In this document: positions 1 to 8,889 of the stretch, piece by piece
Layout of the letters: each line of letters opens with the position of its first letter
Numbering within the stretch: position 1 is the stretch's first letter
NCBI RefSeq assembly: GCF_009769735.1
Contig: NZ_WSRO01000002.1
Location: 6,807,001 to 6,871,000, forward strand
Direction of reading: 5' to 3'
DNA from: Streptomyces sp. BA2
GTDB lineage: Bacteria > Actinomycetota > Actinomycetes > Streptomycetales > Streptomycetaceae
DNA: 64,000 nucleotides
Notes under the pieces: model-generated
Database searches by the model: none
The model's input: the letters and a program-made list of their open reading frames with translations, nothing else
What the model was told of the DNA's origin: nothing
Made by a program: the position numbers and the translations under genes

Positions 1-426
1 CACGCCACCTGGTACGAGGCCCTCTTCGCCGAGGAGAAGTCGAAGAAGCCCCTCCAGAAGCGGATGCGTGAGGCCTACCGGCAGTCGGACGGCTGGCGCG
101 CCGCGGGCGGACCGCCGGCCGCGCCGAAGGGCCCCGCACCGGGCCAGAAGATCAGCATCTTCCGCCCGGTGGTGTACGACGGCAGCGCGCTGGTGCTCTA
201 CGCACTGCGGCAGGAGATCGGGCACGACAACTTCGACCGCCTCGAGCGTGACTTCGTGCGCACCTACCGGGACGGGAACGCGACGACCGCGGACTTCGTG
301 CGGCTCGCCTCGTCGACCGCGGGCCGTGATCTGAGCGGTTTCTTCGACGCCTGGCTGTACGGCGCGAAGACGCCGCCGATGCCGGGCCATCCGGACTGGC
401 GTAAGGCGGCTCCCGCCCGGAAATAA
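1..426 (+). CDS. M1-family metallopeptidase, C-terminal fragment (gene begins before the window)
   Basis: The frame is open from base 1, so the gene starts upstream of the window; 141 residues are visible. The segment with YDGSALVLYALRQEIG, the later FVRTYRDGNATT and the ending FFDAWLYG..TPPMPGH is typical of the helical C-terminal part of Streptomyces secreted M1 zinc aminopeptidase-like enzymes. The catalytic HEXXH and the downstream zinc Glu would lie before the window, so activity cannot be judged. It ends with TAA at 424-426 and is followed by a 170-bp gap before hflX that contains a short 7-bp hairpin (540-556). The family call is fairly secure; substrate and export signal are not visible. 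Confidence 0.8.
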   Translation, partial: HATWYEALFAEEKSKKPLQKRMREAYRQSDGWRAAGGPPAAPKGPAPGQKISIFRPVVYDGSALVLYALRQEIGHDNFDRLERDFVRTYRDGNATTADFVRLASSTAGRDLSGFFDAWLYGAKTPPMPGHPDWRKAAPARK

Positions 427-596
427 CCCACGTGACGAGACGGGCCGTTCCGTGCAACCATCTTCAGGTCGGCGCCGCTGCGGGTCCGGGAAAACCCTTC
501 GGGGTGATCTCAGGGCTCCCGCCGGCCGGCCCGGGGAATCTCGGGGCGGCCCCGAGCGTTCAACCCTATGACGAATCCCATCGACGTAAGGATCCA

Positions 597-2096
597 ATGA
601 CCTCCTCTTCTTCCCCTTCCCAGGACGCGCAGAGCCTCGCGCAGAACTACCCCGAAGGTCTTCGGGCCGATGCCCTGATGGAAGAGGACGTCGCCTGGAG
701 CCACGGACACGACGGAGAGCGGGACGGCGAACAGTTCGACCGCTCCGAGCGCGCGGCCCTGCGCCGCGTCGCCGGCCTCTCCACCGAGCTCGAGGACGTC
801 ACCGAAGTCGAGTACCGACAGCTCCGTCTGGAGCGAGTGGTGCTGGTCGGCGTGTGGACCTCGGGCACAGTGCAGGACGCGGAGAACTCCGTCGCCGAGC
901 TGGCCGCCCTCGCCGAGACGGCGGGCGCGCTCGTGCTGGACGGCGTCATTCAGCGCCGCGACAAGCCCGACCCGGCGACGTACATCGGATCCGGCAAGGC
1001 CCAGGAGCTGCGTGACATCGTCCTCGAGACCGGGGCCGACACCGTCGTCTGTGACGGTGAGCTGAGCCCTGGCCAGCTGATTCACCTCGAAGACGTCGTC
1101 AAGGTCAAGGTGGTCGACAGGACCGCCCTGATCCTCGACATCTTCGCCCAGCACGCCAAGTCCCGAGAGGGCAAGGCGCAGGTCGCCCTTGCCCAGATGC
1201 AGTACATGCTCCCGCGCCTCCGAGGCTGGGGTCAGTCGCTCTCCCGCCAGATGGGCGGCGGCGGATCCAGCGGTGGCGGCGGCATGGCGACACGTGGTCC
1301 CGGTGAGACCAAGATCGAGACGGACCGCCGTCGGATCCGCGAGAAGATGGCGAAGATGCGCCGGGAGATCGCGGAGATGAAGACGGGCCGCGAGATCAAG
1401 CGCCAGGAGCGCAAGCGCAACAAGGTGCCTTCGGTCGCGATCGCCGGTTACACGAACGCGGGCAAGTCCTCCCTGCTCAACCGCCTCACGGGCGCGGGCG
1501 TCCTGGTGGAGAACGCCCTGTTCGCCACCCTCGACCCGACCGTGCGCCGGGCCGAGACGCCGAGCGGCCGGATCTACACCCTGGCCGACACCGTCGGGTT
1601 CGTACGGCATCTGCCGCACCACCTCGTCGAGGCGTTCCGCTCCACGATGGAGGAGGTCGGCGAGTCCGACCTGATCCTGCACGTGGTGGACGGTTCGCAC
1701 CCGGTGCCGGAGGAGCAGCTGGCCGCCGTGCGCGAGGTGATCCGCGATGTGGGCGCGACCGACGTGCCCGAGATCGTGATCGTCAACAAGGCGGACGCGG
1801 CCGATCCGCTGGTCCTCCAGCGGCTGCTGCGCAACGAGAAGCACGCGATCGCGGTCTCCGCGCGCACGGGCGCGGGCATCGAAGAGCTGCTCGCGCTGAT
1901 CGACGCCGAACTGCCGCGGCCCAAGGTCGAGATCGAGGCCCTCGTGCCGTACACGCAGGGCCAGCTCATCTCGCGGGCGCACGCCGAGGGCGAGGTGCTC
2001 TCCGAGGAGCACACCGCCGAGGGCACGCTGCTCAAGGCGCGAGTGCACGAGGAACTGGCGGCGGACCTCACGCCGTACGTCCCCGTCGCCGGCTGA
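597..2096 (+). CDS. hflX: GTPase HflX (ribosome-associated GTP-binding protein)
   Basis: Encodes 499 residues. HflX is a translation-factor-class GTPase that binds the 50S subunit and splits stalled ribosomes, for example after stress. Visible motifs are the HflX-specific GPGETKIETDRRRI stretch, the P-loop GYTNAGKS at about residues 284-291, DTVGF (G3) near 331 and NKAD (G4) at 397-400. A glycine-rich insert (QMGGGGSSGGGG) precedes the HflX signature, where the family has a flexible linker. I chose the ATG at 597 because TAAGGA sits five bases upstream and the protein begins MTSSSSPSQ; an open frame runs 55 codons further up, from 432, without support. It is monocistronic, ending at a strong hairpin shared with the convergent protease gene. 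Confidence 0.95.
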   Translation: MTSSSSPSQDAQSLAQNYPEGLRADALMEEDVAWSHGHDGERDGEQFDRSERAALRRVAGLSTELEDVTEVEYRQLRLERVVLVGVWTSGTVQDAENSVAELAALAETAGALVLDGVIQRRDKPDPATYIGSGKAQELRDIVLETGADTVVCDGELSPGQLIHLEDVVKVKVVDRTALILDIFAQHAKSREGKAQVALAQMQYMLPRLRGWGQSLSRQMGGGGSSGGGGMATRGPGETKIETDRRRIREKMAKMRREIAEMKTGREIKRQERKRNKVPSVAIAGYTNAGKSSLLNRLTGAGVLVENALFATLDPTVRRAETPSGRIYTLADTVGFVRHLPHHLVEAFRSTMEEVGESDLILHVVDGSHPVPEEQLAAVREVIRDVGATDVPEIVIVNKADAADPLVLQRLLRNEKHAIAVSARTGAGIEELLALIDAELPRPKVEIEALVPYTQGQLISRAHAEGEVLSEEHTAEGTLLKARVHEELAADLTPYVPVAG

Positions 2097-2114
2097 ACGC
2101 AGCACCGGACAGGC

Positions 2115-2148
2115 GTGGTTCACGCGGTTCAGTGGTTCACGCGGTCCA
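2115..2148. repeat. 17-bp tandem duplication after hflX
   Basis: Two copies of GTGGTTCACGCGGTTCA (2115-2131 and 2132-2148; the second has one change, T to C) lie directly head to tail 18 bases after the hflX stop codon. Confidence 0.85.
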
Positions 2149-2153
2149 CATGA

Positions 2154-2190
2154 CGAAGGCCCGCCCCCTCTCGTAGGGGGCGGGCCTTCG
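2154..2190. terminator. Bidirectional hairpin terminator between hflX and protease gene
   Basis: A perfect 16-bp inverted repeat (2154-2169 with 2175-2190, loop CTCGT) lies between the convergent ends of hflX and the serine protease gene. It has no T-tract, as usual for Streptomyces, and could serve both transcripts. Confidence 0.85.
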
Positions 2191-2230
2191 CCGCGTCAGG
2201 TGCGAGGTGCGGGGGTCGCCCGCCGTGCGG

Positions 2231-3445
2231 CTACTTGGAGCCGTACTTCTTGCTCATCATGTCGTAGACCTGCTCGGCGCCCTTGCCCAGCTGCGGTCCG
2301 GCCAGCCAGGTGTTCTCGGCCGGGCCGATCGAGGTGTTCGAGACCAGCTGGGTCTTGTCGCCCACCATCCGGAACCACCCGCCACCGGACGAACCGCCGG
2401 TCATGGTGCAGCCGATGCGGTACATCGTCGGCTGGGTGGAGGTCAGCGAGAGGCGGCCCGGCTTGTCGATGCACTTGTGCATGATCTGGCCGTTGTACGG
2501 GGGAGCGGCGGGGTAGCCCCAGGCGCCCATCGAGCTCACGCTCTGCGCCGCCGGAGTCGAGAAGTCGACCTCGAGCGCGTTGCCGACCGTCTCCTCGAGG
2601 GACTTGGAGCCCTGCTCCGGCTTCACGTGCATCACGGCGTAGTCGTACGGCGCACCGGCGCCGCCCGAAGCCGCGCCCTGGTCGATCCACTCGGCGGAGG
2701 TCGAGACCCAGTCGGCCCAGTACTGGCCGTAGGGGGCGACTTCCTGCGGGGCGGCGTTGCTCAGCTCGGCCTCGGACTTGCCGAGGTCGTTGTAGGCAGG
2801 CACGAAGGTGATGTTGCGGTACCAGCCACCGGCGGAACCGGCGTGCACGCAGTGGCCCGCGGTCCACACGAGGTTGGACTTGCCCGGGTTGCGCGGGTCT
2901 TTCACGACCGTGCCGGAGCAGACCATCGAGCCCTCGGGGGCGTCGAAGAAGATCTTGCCGACCGGGGCGGCGTTCTCGTGGTACGGCGTCTTCTCGCGCT
3001 TCGCCTGGACCGGCGACGGCTCGGGGTCCGTCGCGCCCTGGTCCGAGGGGGCGTCCTTCGCGGCGATGGTCTTCTTCGGGTCCTTGGCGTCCTTCATCCG
3101 CTCGGGCTTCCAGAGCCCTTCGATGACCGGGTTGACGAAGTCCTTGGCCTCGCGGAGCCATTCACCCTTTTCGAAGTTCTTCCAGCCACCGTCCTTCCAC
3201 TTGTCCGGGTCGATGCCGTGGTCCTTCAGCTTGTCGGCGAGGTCGCCGGGCAGCTTGGCATCGGAGCCGGTGTCGGAACCCTTGTCGGCGCCCTGAGAGG
3301 TGCCGGAACCAGCCTTGTCGCTGGCCTTGTCGTCGCTGGGACCGCAGGCCGTGGCGGTGAGTGCCAGAGTCGCGGCGAGCCCGGTGGCGGCGAGTGCGAG
3401 ACGCCGCCCGCGACTGCGCGCGAAGGGCGCACGAGTGGAACGCAT
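2231..3445 (-). CDS. Secreted trypsin-like serine protease, probable lipoprotein (paralogue 1)
   Basis: 404 residues from the ATG at 3445, which follows a GGGGG-rich ribosome site; the frame runs 13 codons further up without support. The N-terminus RSRGRRLALAATG is a signal peptide ending LTATAC, so Cys34 could be lipidated. An acidic linker rich in D, K and G follows, then a chymotrypsin-fold domain with His198 (TAGHC), Asp268 (YDYAVMH) and Ser353 (GGSSGGGW). This triad arrangement resembles the V8/glutamyl-endopeptidase branch. It presumably cleaves extracellular or cell-envelope proteins; the substrate is unknown. A close paralogue lies immediately upstream on the same strand, separated by 223 bp, pointing to tandem duplication. 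Catalytic residues are intact. Confidence 0.85.
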   Translation of the reverse strand: MRSTRAPFARSRGRRLALAATGLAATLALTATACGPSDDKASDKAGSGTSQGADKGSDTGSDAKLPGDLADKLKDHGIDPDKWKDGGWKNFEKGEWLREAKDFVNPVIEGLWKPERMKDAKDPKKTIAAKDAPSDQGATDPEPSPVQAKREKTPYHENAAPVGKIFFDAPEGSMVCSGTVVKDPRNPGKSNLVWTAGHCVHAGSAGGWYRNITFVPAYNDLGKSEAELSNAAPQEVAPYGQYWADWVSTSAEWIDQGAASGGAGAPYDYAVMHVKPEQGSKSLEETVGNALEVDFSTPAAQSVSSMGAWGYPAAPPYNGQIMHKCIDKPGRLSLTSTQPTMYRIGCTMTGGSSGGGWFRMVGDKTQLVSNTSIGPAENTWLAGPQLGKGAEQVYDMMSKKYGSK

Positions 3446-3630
3446 GGTGCTGTAACCCCCGAATTGAACGTGTGATTGCTGCACTTGATTGCTGCAATTG
3501 CCATGTACTTGTCATGTGTCGGCGTGGAGGCTCCGGGAGCGCCCCGCCGACGCAACACCTCACTATGCCTGTGTGTTTGGGGACGAATGACGGCGGGGTC
3601 GTGAAGATTTCCGGCGACCCCGCCGTCGTA

Positions 3631-3678
3631 CATCAGGCGACTTCTACTGGTCGTGCATCAAGTGACTTCTACTGGTCG
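3631..3678. repeat. 23-bp near-identical repeat spanning a stop codon
   Basis: CATCAGGCGACTTCTACTGG plus TCG (3631-3653) and a copy with two changes (3656-3678) are arranged with a 25-bp period. The second copy contains the last codons and stop of the second protease gene; the first lies just downstream of that stop. Confidence 0.85.
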
Positions 3679-4925
3679 GCGAACTTCTTGCTCACCGCGC
3701 CGTAGATGCCCTTGGCTTCCTTGCCGAGCCGGGGTCCGGCCAGCCAGCCGGCCGTCACCGGGCCGATGGAGGTGTTGGAGACCAGGGCGGGCTCGCCGTC
3801 CGAGCCCTCGGCGACCCAGCCGCCGCCGGACGAACCGCCGGTCATCGTGCAGCCGATGCGGTACATCGTCGGGTCGGGCTTGCTGATCGAGAGCCGGCCC
3901 GGCTTGTCGGCGCACTGGAAGGCCTTCTGGCCGTCGAACGGCGGAGCCGCCGGGTAGCCGGTCGCCGTCATGTCGGCGATCTGCGGCACGGCCGGGGCGT
4001 TGAAGTCCACCGGGAGCGCGGAACCGACCTGCTCCTCAAGGGACTTGCCCTCGCTGCCCTTCTCGGGCGTCACGTGGATGACCGCGAAGTCGTACGGCGC
4101 GCCCTTGCCGCCCGTCGGGCCACCCTGCTCGATCCACTGGTCGGAGGTCTGCGCCCAGTCGCCCCACCAGACGCCGTGCGGAGCGACTTCTTCCTTGGGG
4201 GCGTTCTGCAGCTCGGCTGCCGACTTGCCACTGTTGTTGTACGAGGGCACGAAGGCGATGTTGCGGTACCAGCCGCCATCCGCTCCGGCGTGCACACAGT
4301 GACCCGCGGTCCACACCATGTTGGACTTGCCCGGGTGCGCCGGGTCCTTCACGACGGTGGCGGAGCAGACCATCGAGCCATCGGGGCCGTCGAAGAACAG
4401 CTTGCCCGACTCGGGAACGCTGGCGTCGTACGGCGCCTTCAGGGCTGCCGCTTCCACCGGCTCGGGCGTCGGGTCGGTCACGCCCTGGTCACCGGAGATG
4501 TCGTTGTCGTCGACACCGCGGTCGGGGTTCTTGTCGGCGTCGCGCATGCGGTCCGAGTCCCACAGGCCCTCGATGATCGGGTTGACGTAGTCGCCGGCCT
4601 CGCGGAGCCAGTCGTCCTTGTCGAACTTCTTCCAGGCCCCGCCCTTCCACTTGTCCAGGTCGATGCCGTGCTCCTTGAGCCGGTCCTGGATGTCCTGCGG
4701 AATCTCGACCTTGCCGTCGTCGTTGCCGCCGTTGCCGTTGCCGTTGCCGTCGTCCGCGGGCTGGGAGGCGGACGGATCGTCGCCCGCGTTGTCCTCGCTC
4801 GGGCCACAGGCCGTCGCGGTCAGAACGAGCGCCGCGCCGATGGCGACAGCGGCCGCCACAGGGGAGGTTCTGCCGCGCGCGCTCCTCCCACGACGAGCGG
4901 TATTGAGCGGGCGTATGGGTCGCAT
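3669..4925 (-). CDS. Secreted trypsin-like serine protease, probable lipoprotein (paralogue 2)
   Basis: 418 residues from ATG at 4925, preceded by GGGGGAA. Layout is the same as the neighbouring paralogue: signal peptide ending LTATAC (Cys40 as possible lipid anchor), a D/N/G-rich linker containing NGNGNGGNDDG, then the protease domain with His209, Asp279 and Ser366 (GGSSGGGW). Long stretches around the active site (GSMVCS.TVVKDP, VWTAGHCVHAG, CTMTGGSSGGGW) are almost identical between the two copies, while the linkers differ, as expected for an old tandem duplication kept under selection. Both have intact triads. Likely an envelope-tethered or released protease; the target is unknown. Confidence 0.85.
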   Translation of the reverse strand: MRPIRPLNTARRGRSARGRTSPVAAAVAIGAALVLTATACGPSEDNAGDDPSASQPADDGNGNGNGGNDDGKVEIPQDIQDRLKEHGIDLDKWKGGAWKKFDKDDWLREAGDYVNPIIEGLWDSDRMRDADKNPDRGVDDNDISGDQGVTDPTPEPVEAAALKAPYDASVPESGKLFFDGPDGSMVCSATVVKDPAHPGKSNMVWTAGHCVHAGADGGWYRNIAFVPSYNNSGKSAAELQNAPKEEVAPHGVWWGDWAQTSDQWIEQGGPTGGKGAPYDFAVIHVTPEKGSEGKSLEEQVGSALPVDFNAPAVPQIADMTATGYPAAPPFDGQKAFQCADKPGRLSISKPDPTMYRIGCTMTGGSSGGGWVAEGSDGEPALVSNTSIGPVTAGWLAGPRLGKEAKGIYGAVSKKFADQ

Positions 4926-5253
4926 AGAGAGATTCCCCCTGGGCTTCGAGATCGTTCACATGCCGGACACCGAGTGCCGCACGGTGCGTTGAGCACCGTA
5001 CTTCCGTGGCGCTGCACACCCTGCTGCGGATGAACGGCACCTCACACTATGCCGGTGCCGTAGGGGACTGCCGACGGAACGGCAACGGTTCCGTCACGGC
5101 AAGGATCTTCCGATTACCCGTGTTCCCCCGCGGCCCTCGTCGTTGGTACGTACGGGGGACTGGCTGCCTGCGTTCATCTCCCCTGCCAACTCGTCGGCGC
5201 GCTAGCCCAGATCGAGTGGGAAGCGCCCATTCCCAGCGGGAGGACCAACAGTC
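4926..5253. other. Divergent intergenic region upstream of protease 2 and the siderophore locus
   Basis: 328 bp without a gene. It must hold promoters for the leftward protease gene and the rightward siderophore operon. Two inverted repeats are visible: ACGGTGC/GCACCGT (4981-4998) and GACGGAAC/GTTCCGTC (5073-5095). I looked for, and did not find, an iron box like TTAGGTTAGGCTCACCTAA. Confidence 0.6.
5073..5095. promoter_or_regulatory. Inverted repeat upstream of siderophore aminotransferase, possible operator
   Basis: GACGGAAC (5073-5080) and GTTCCGTC (5088-5095) form a perfect 8-bp inverted repeat with a 7-base spacer, about 160 bp upstream of the operon start. The symmetry extends outward with TGCCG/CGGCA if a two-base bulge is allowed. 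It is in a promoter region rather than after a gene, so an operator is more likely than a terminator. The regulator is unknown. Confidence 0.35.
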
Positions 5254-6657
5254 GTGGCCGTGACCGAGCCGGCGCCCGCGGCGGTTTCCGCGGGGCACTC
5301 CGCAGCACACGAGGGGATCCTGCGACGCCAGTCGGCGCGCGAGTCGGCGGCGCGCACCTATGCGCGCGCCCTGCCGATCGTGCCGGTACGGGCGCGCGGC
5401 CTGACGATCGAGGGCGCCGACGGGCGGCGCTACCTCGACTGCCTCTCGGGTGCGGGGACCCTGGCCCTCGGGCACAACCATCCGGTCGTGCTCGAGGCGA
5501 TCAGAAAGGTCCTCGACTCGGGGGCTCCGCTGCACGTCCTCGACCTGGCGACGCCGGTCAAGGACGCCTTCACCACCGAGCTGTTCCACACGCTGCCCCG
5601 TGAACTCGCCGACCGCGCGCGGATCCAGTTCTGCGGCCCCGCCGGCACGGACGCGGTGGAGGCCGCGCTCAAACTCGTGCGGACGGCGACCGGACGTGAC
5701 GGCATGCTCGCCTTCACCGGCGCCTACCACGGGATGACGGCAGGGGCGCTCGAAGCATCCGGCGGCGCACCGGACGTACGCGTCGCGCGCCTGCCCTACC
5801 CGCAGGACTACCGCTGCCCGTTCGGCATCGGCGGTGCGGACGGGGCCGAACTCGCGGCCCGCTGGACCGAGAGCCTCCTCGACGACACCAAGTCGGGTGT
5901 GTCCCGACCGGCCGGGATGATCCTCGAACCGGTGCAGGGCGAGGGCGGCGTGATCCCCGCCCCCGACGACTGGCTGCGCCGGATGCGCGAGATCACCGTC
6001 GCACGCTCGATCCCGCTCATCGCGGACGAGGTCCAGACCGGCGTCGGGCGCACCGGCACCTTCTGGGCCGTCGAGCACAGCGGCGTGGTCCCGGACGTGA
6101 TGGTGCTGTCCAAGGCCATCGGCGGCAGCCTGCCCCTGGCCGTCGTGATCTACCGCGACGATCTCGACGTCTGGCAGCCCGGCGCCCACGCGGGCACCTT
6201 CCGCGGCAACCAGCTCGCCATGGCGGCCGGCGCGGCCACCCTCGCGTACGTCCGAGAGAACGGCCTCGCGGAACGCGCGGGAGTCCTGGGCGCCCGCATG
6301 CTCACCCAGCTGCGGTCCCTTGCCGCCGAACACCCCTGTATCGGCGACGTACGCGGCAGAGGCCTGATGATCGGCGTCGAACTCGTGGACCCGGCCGCCG
6401 CGGACCCGGCGGCTGTCCACTCCGTGCCTGCCGGACCCCTGGCCCGCTCCCCGCGCCCGCTTCCCCCGGCACCCGAACTCGCCGCAGCGGTGCAACGTGA
6501 ATGCCTGCGCCGCGGCCTCATCGTCGAACTTGGCGGACGGCACTCCAGCGTCGTACGCCTCCTTCCTCCTCTCACCATCACGGACGAGCAGGCGGCCGCG
6601 ATCCTCGACCGCCTCTCCGACGCGATCTCCGCGGCGGCGCGTCCGCACCACGGATAG
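5254..6657 (+). CDS. Diaminobutyrate-2-oxoglutarate aminotransferase (class III, PLP-dependent)
   Basis: 467 residues from GTG at 5254, with GGGAGG ten bases upstream. The enzyme should convert aspartate semialdehyde and glutamate to L-2,4-diaminobutyrate, as RhbA or AcsB do in other NIS siderophore pathways. Features seen are the class III start ARTYARALPIVPVRARG.., the PLP-phosphate loop GPAGTDAVEAA, the YHGMT motif, DEVQTGVGRTG and the PLP lysine in VLSKAIGG (Lys287). Length is normal for the DABA-aminotransferase family. It is the first gene of a four-gene same-strand set with two IucA/IucC synthetases and an acyltransferase. Ornithine or acetylornithine aminotransferase activity is possible, but the context favours diaminobutyrate. 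Confidence 0.85.
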   Translation: MAVTEPAPAAVSAGHSAAHEGILRRQSARESAARTYARALPIVPVRARGLTIEGADGRRYLDCLSGAGTLALGHNHPVVLEAIRKVLDSGAPLHVLDLATPVKDAFTTELFHTLPRELADRARIQFCGPAGTDAVEAALKLVRTATGRDGMLAFTGAYHGMTAGALEASGGAPDVRVARLPYPQDYRCPFGIGGADGAELAARWTESLLDDTKSGVSRPAGMILEPVQGEGGVIPAPDDWLRRMREITVARSIPLIADEVQTGVGRTGTFWAVEHSGVVPDVMVLSKAIGGSLPLAVVIYRDDLDVWQPGAHAGTFRGNQLAMAAGAATLAYVRENGLAERAGVLGARMLTQLRSLAAEHPCIGDVRGRGLMIGVELVDPAAADPAAVHSVPAGPLARSPRPLPPAPELAAAVQRECLRRGLIVELGGRHSSVVRLLPPLTITDEQAAAILDRLSDAISAAARPHHG

Positions 6658-6756
6658 CCACGCCGGACCCGGGCTGTCCTGCCGGACGGCCAAGAGACAT
6701 CAGCACAGCTCCAGCCCGTCGCCCCGGAGCCCGAACGACTTCACAAGGAAGCCCTC

Positions 6757-8853
6757 TTGAACGCCACCCCCCCATCCGACGACCCACCCCACCCCCACGT
6801 CCCAGGCGTGTGCGGCACACAATCCTCGCTGGTGGCGGAGCCCGGCACGGTCCCCCGGCAGAAGGGAGGCCGGCAGACCGAACAGCTGCGAGGCGCGACC
6901 GCCGACCTCCTGGAACACCCGGATCCGCACACCGCCGCGCAGGTGGCCGCCATCGAGAACCTCCTGCGCTGCTGGGTACGCGAGAACGACTTCCCCGCCC
7001 CCGAGCAGGGCGCCCTGCGGATCCCGCTGGAGGCCAGCGGCACGGCCCTCCTCGTCCCCGTGTACTACTGGTCGGCCACCGGATGGCACCGCTTCGGTCT
7101 CCCGTACCTGGAAGACGGCCCGCAGAGCGCGCCCCCGGCCGACGCCGTCACCGTCGCCGCCCTGTTGGGCCGCGAGACCGGCCAACGCAGCGGAGCCGCC
7201 GCTCCGGACGAGCAGCCAGAGGAGTGGGCTGACGGGCAGGGAGGACCCGGCGCGGACGACGAGCCCGACCGCACCAACCCCGGCACCGGCACTGGTACCG
7301 GCACTGGCACTGGTACCGACTCCGACTCCGGTACCGACTCCGAACCCGGTCTCGGCACCGGCTCCGAATCCGGCCCCGGCAGCGAGGGCGAGCGGGTCGA
7401 GGGAGGGGACCTCGTCGGCCGCGTCGCCGATTCGGTGCGGCGCACCGCCACCTTCATCGCCGATCGCCGGAACAACCCGGGAGACGAGCCCGACCTCTTC
7501 CTCGCCGCCGAACAATCCCTGCTCCTCGGCCACCCCCTGCACCCCACACCGAAGAGCCGCGAGGGACTCTCCGACACCGAATCCCGGCTCTACTCACCGG
7601 AGTTGCGTGGCGCCTTCGCCCTGCACTGGATCGCCGTCGACCGGTCCGTACTCGCCGCGGACTCGGCCTGGACCGAGCGTGGCCGCACGCTCCCGGCCGA
7701 GCAGCTCACCGCACGCCTCGCCGGTCCGGACCTTCCGCTGCCACAAGGCCACGCCGCCCTGCCCCTGCACCCGTGGCAGATGCGTGAGCTCAGGCACCGT
7801 CCCGCGACCGCCGCTCTCCTGGAAGCCGGCCTCCTCCAGGACCTCGGCCCCCACGGCGCACCGTGGTACCCGACCTCATCCGTGCGCACCCTCTACCGCT
7901 CGGGCGCCCCGGCCATGCTGAAACTCTCGCTCGGCCTGCGCATCACCAACTCCCGTCGTGAGAATCTCCGCAAGGAACTCCACCGCGGCGTCGAGGTGCA
8001 CCGCCTGCTGCGCAGCGGCCTCGCCGAGCAGTGGCAGGCCGTTCACCCGCGCTTCGACGTGATCCGCGACCCGGCCTGGCTCGCCGTGACCGGCCCCGAC
8101 GGCGCGCCCGTCCCCGGGCTCGACGTCATGATCCGGCACAACCCCTTCGGCCCCGGTGACGACGCCACCTGCATCGCCGGACTCGTCTCGCCCAGGCCGT
8201 CACCGCACGCCACCGGACACGGCCGTCCCCTCATGCGCTCCCGGCTCGGCGAGATCGTCACCCGCCTCGCCGGACGGACGGGCCGCCCCCGGGGAGCCGT
8301 CGCCACGGAGTGGTTCCTGCGCTACCTGGAGAACGTCGTACGCCCCGTGCTCTGGCTGGACAGCGAGGCAGGTGTCGCCCTGGAAGCCCACCAGCAGAAC
8401 ACGCTCCTGCTGCTCGACTCCGACGGCTGGCCTGTGGGCGGCCGCTACCGCGACAACCAGGGTTACTACTTCCGCGAGTCCCGACGCGCCGAACTCGACC
8501 GAAGGCTTCCCGGCATCGGAGAGCACAGCGACACCTTCGTGTCCGACGAGGTGGCGGACGAGCGCTTCGCCTACTACCTCGGCATCAACAACGTCCTCGG
8601 CCTCATCGGAGCCCTGGGCGCCCAACGCCTGGCCGACGAACAGCTGTTGCTCGCGGCGTTCCGCCACTTCCTCGGCGACATCGTCTCCGGCCCGGCTTCG
8701 CTGCGTACGCCGCTGCCCGCCCTGCTCCTCGACTCACCCGTGCTGCGGTGCAAGGCCAATCTGCTGACCCGTCTCCGCGGGCTCGACGAGCTCGTGGGCC
8801 CGGTCGACACCCAGTCCGTCTACGTCTCCATCGCCAACCCCCTTCATTCCTGA
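6757..8853 (+). CDS. NIS siderophore synthetase, IucA/IucC family (first of two)
   Basis: 698 residues from a TTG start at 6757, chosen because AAGG lies eight bases upstream; a GTG at 6808 lacks a ribosome site. NIS synthetases use ATP to condense a carboxylic acid such as citrate with an amine or alcohol. Visible family motifs are GHPLHPTPKSREG, HPWQ (from His338), KLSLGLRITNSRREN, EAHQQN (543-548) and a C-terminal FhuF-like ferric-reductase-type region. Unusually long for the family (about 580-620): residues about 175-208 are a Gly/Thr then Asp/Ser low-complexity tract inserted before the catalytic core. It lies 99 bp after the aminotransferase and 36 bp before the acyltransferase, so it is probably cotranscribed. 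Confidence 0.9.
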   Translation: MNATPPSDDPPHPHVPGVCGTQSSLVAEPGTVPRQKGGRQTEQLRGATADLLEHPDPHTAAQVAAIENLLRCWVRENDFPAPEQGALRIPLEASGTALLVPVYYWSATGWHRFGLPYLEDGPQSAPPADAVTVAALLGRETGQRSGAAAPDEQPEEWADGQGGPGADDEPDRTNPGTGTGTGTGTGTDSDSGTDSEPGLGTGSESGPGSEGERVEGGDLVGRVADSVRRTATFIADRRNNPGDEPDLFLAAEQSLLLGHPLHPTPKSREGLSDTESRLYSPELRGAFALHWIAVDRSVLAADSAWTERGRTLPAEQLTARLAGPDLPLPQGHAALPLHPWQMRELRHRPATAALLEAGLLQDLGPHGAPWYPTSSVRTLYRSGAPAMLKLSLGLRITNSRRENLRKELHRGVEVHRLLRSGLAEQWQAVHPRFDVIRDPAWLAVTGPDGAPVPGLDVMIRHNPFGPGDDATCIAGLVSPRPSPHATGHGRPLMRSRLGEIVTRLAGRTGRPRGAVATEWFLRYLENVVRPVLWLDSEAGVALEAHQQNTLLLLDSDGWPVGGRYRDNQGYYFRESRRAELDRRLPGIGEHSDTFVSDEVADERFAYYLGINNVLGLIGALGAQRLADEQLLLAAFRHFLGDIVSGPASLRTPLPALLLDSPVLRCKANLLTRLRGLDELVGPVDTQSVYVSIANPLHS
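7279..7380 (+). repeat. GGCACC/GGTACC-type hexanucleotide repeat coding a Gly-Thr linker
   Basis: Inside the first NIS synthetase gene, units such as GGCACC, GGCACT and GGTACC repeat in frame and encode GTGTGTGTGT followed by DSDSGTDSEPG. Copy number of such simple coding repeats is expected to vary between strains. Confidence 0.75.
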
Positions 8854-8889
8854 GGAACATGACCGACCCTTTCTGAGAGGAGCGACGCC

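Noticed and set aside
540..556. Short hairpin CTCGGGG/CCCCGAG as terminator of the M1 gene
   Set aside because: Only seven base pairs with a three-base loop; too weak to annotate as a terminator.
432..596. Upstream extension of hflX (55 codons)
   Set aside because: No ribosome site before 432, while 597 has TAAGGA and the expected start; Pro/Gly-rich extension unlike HflX.
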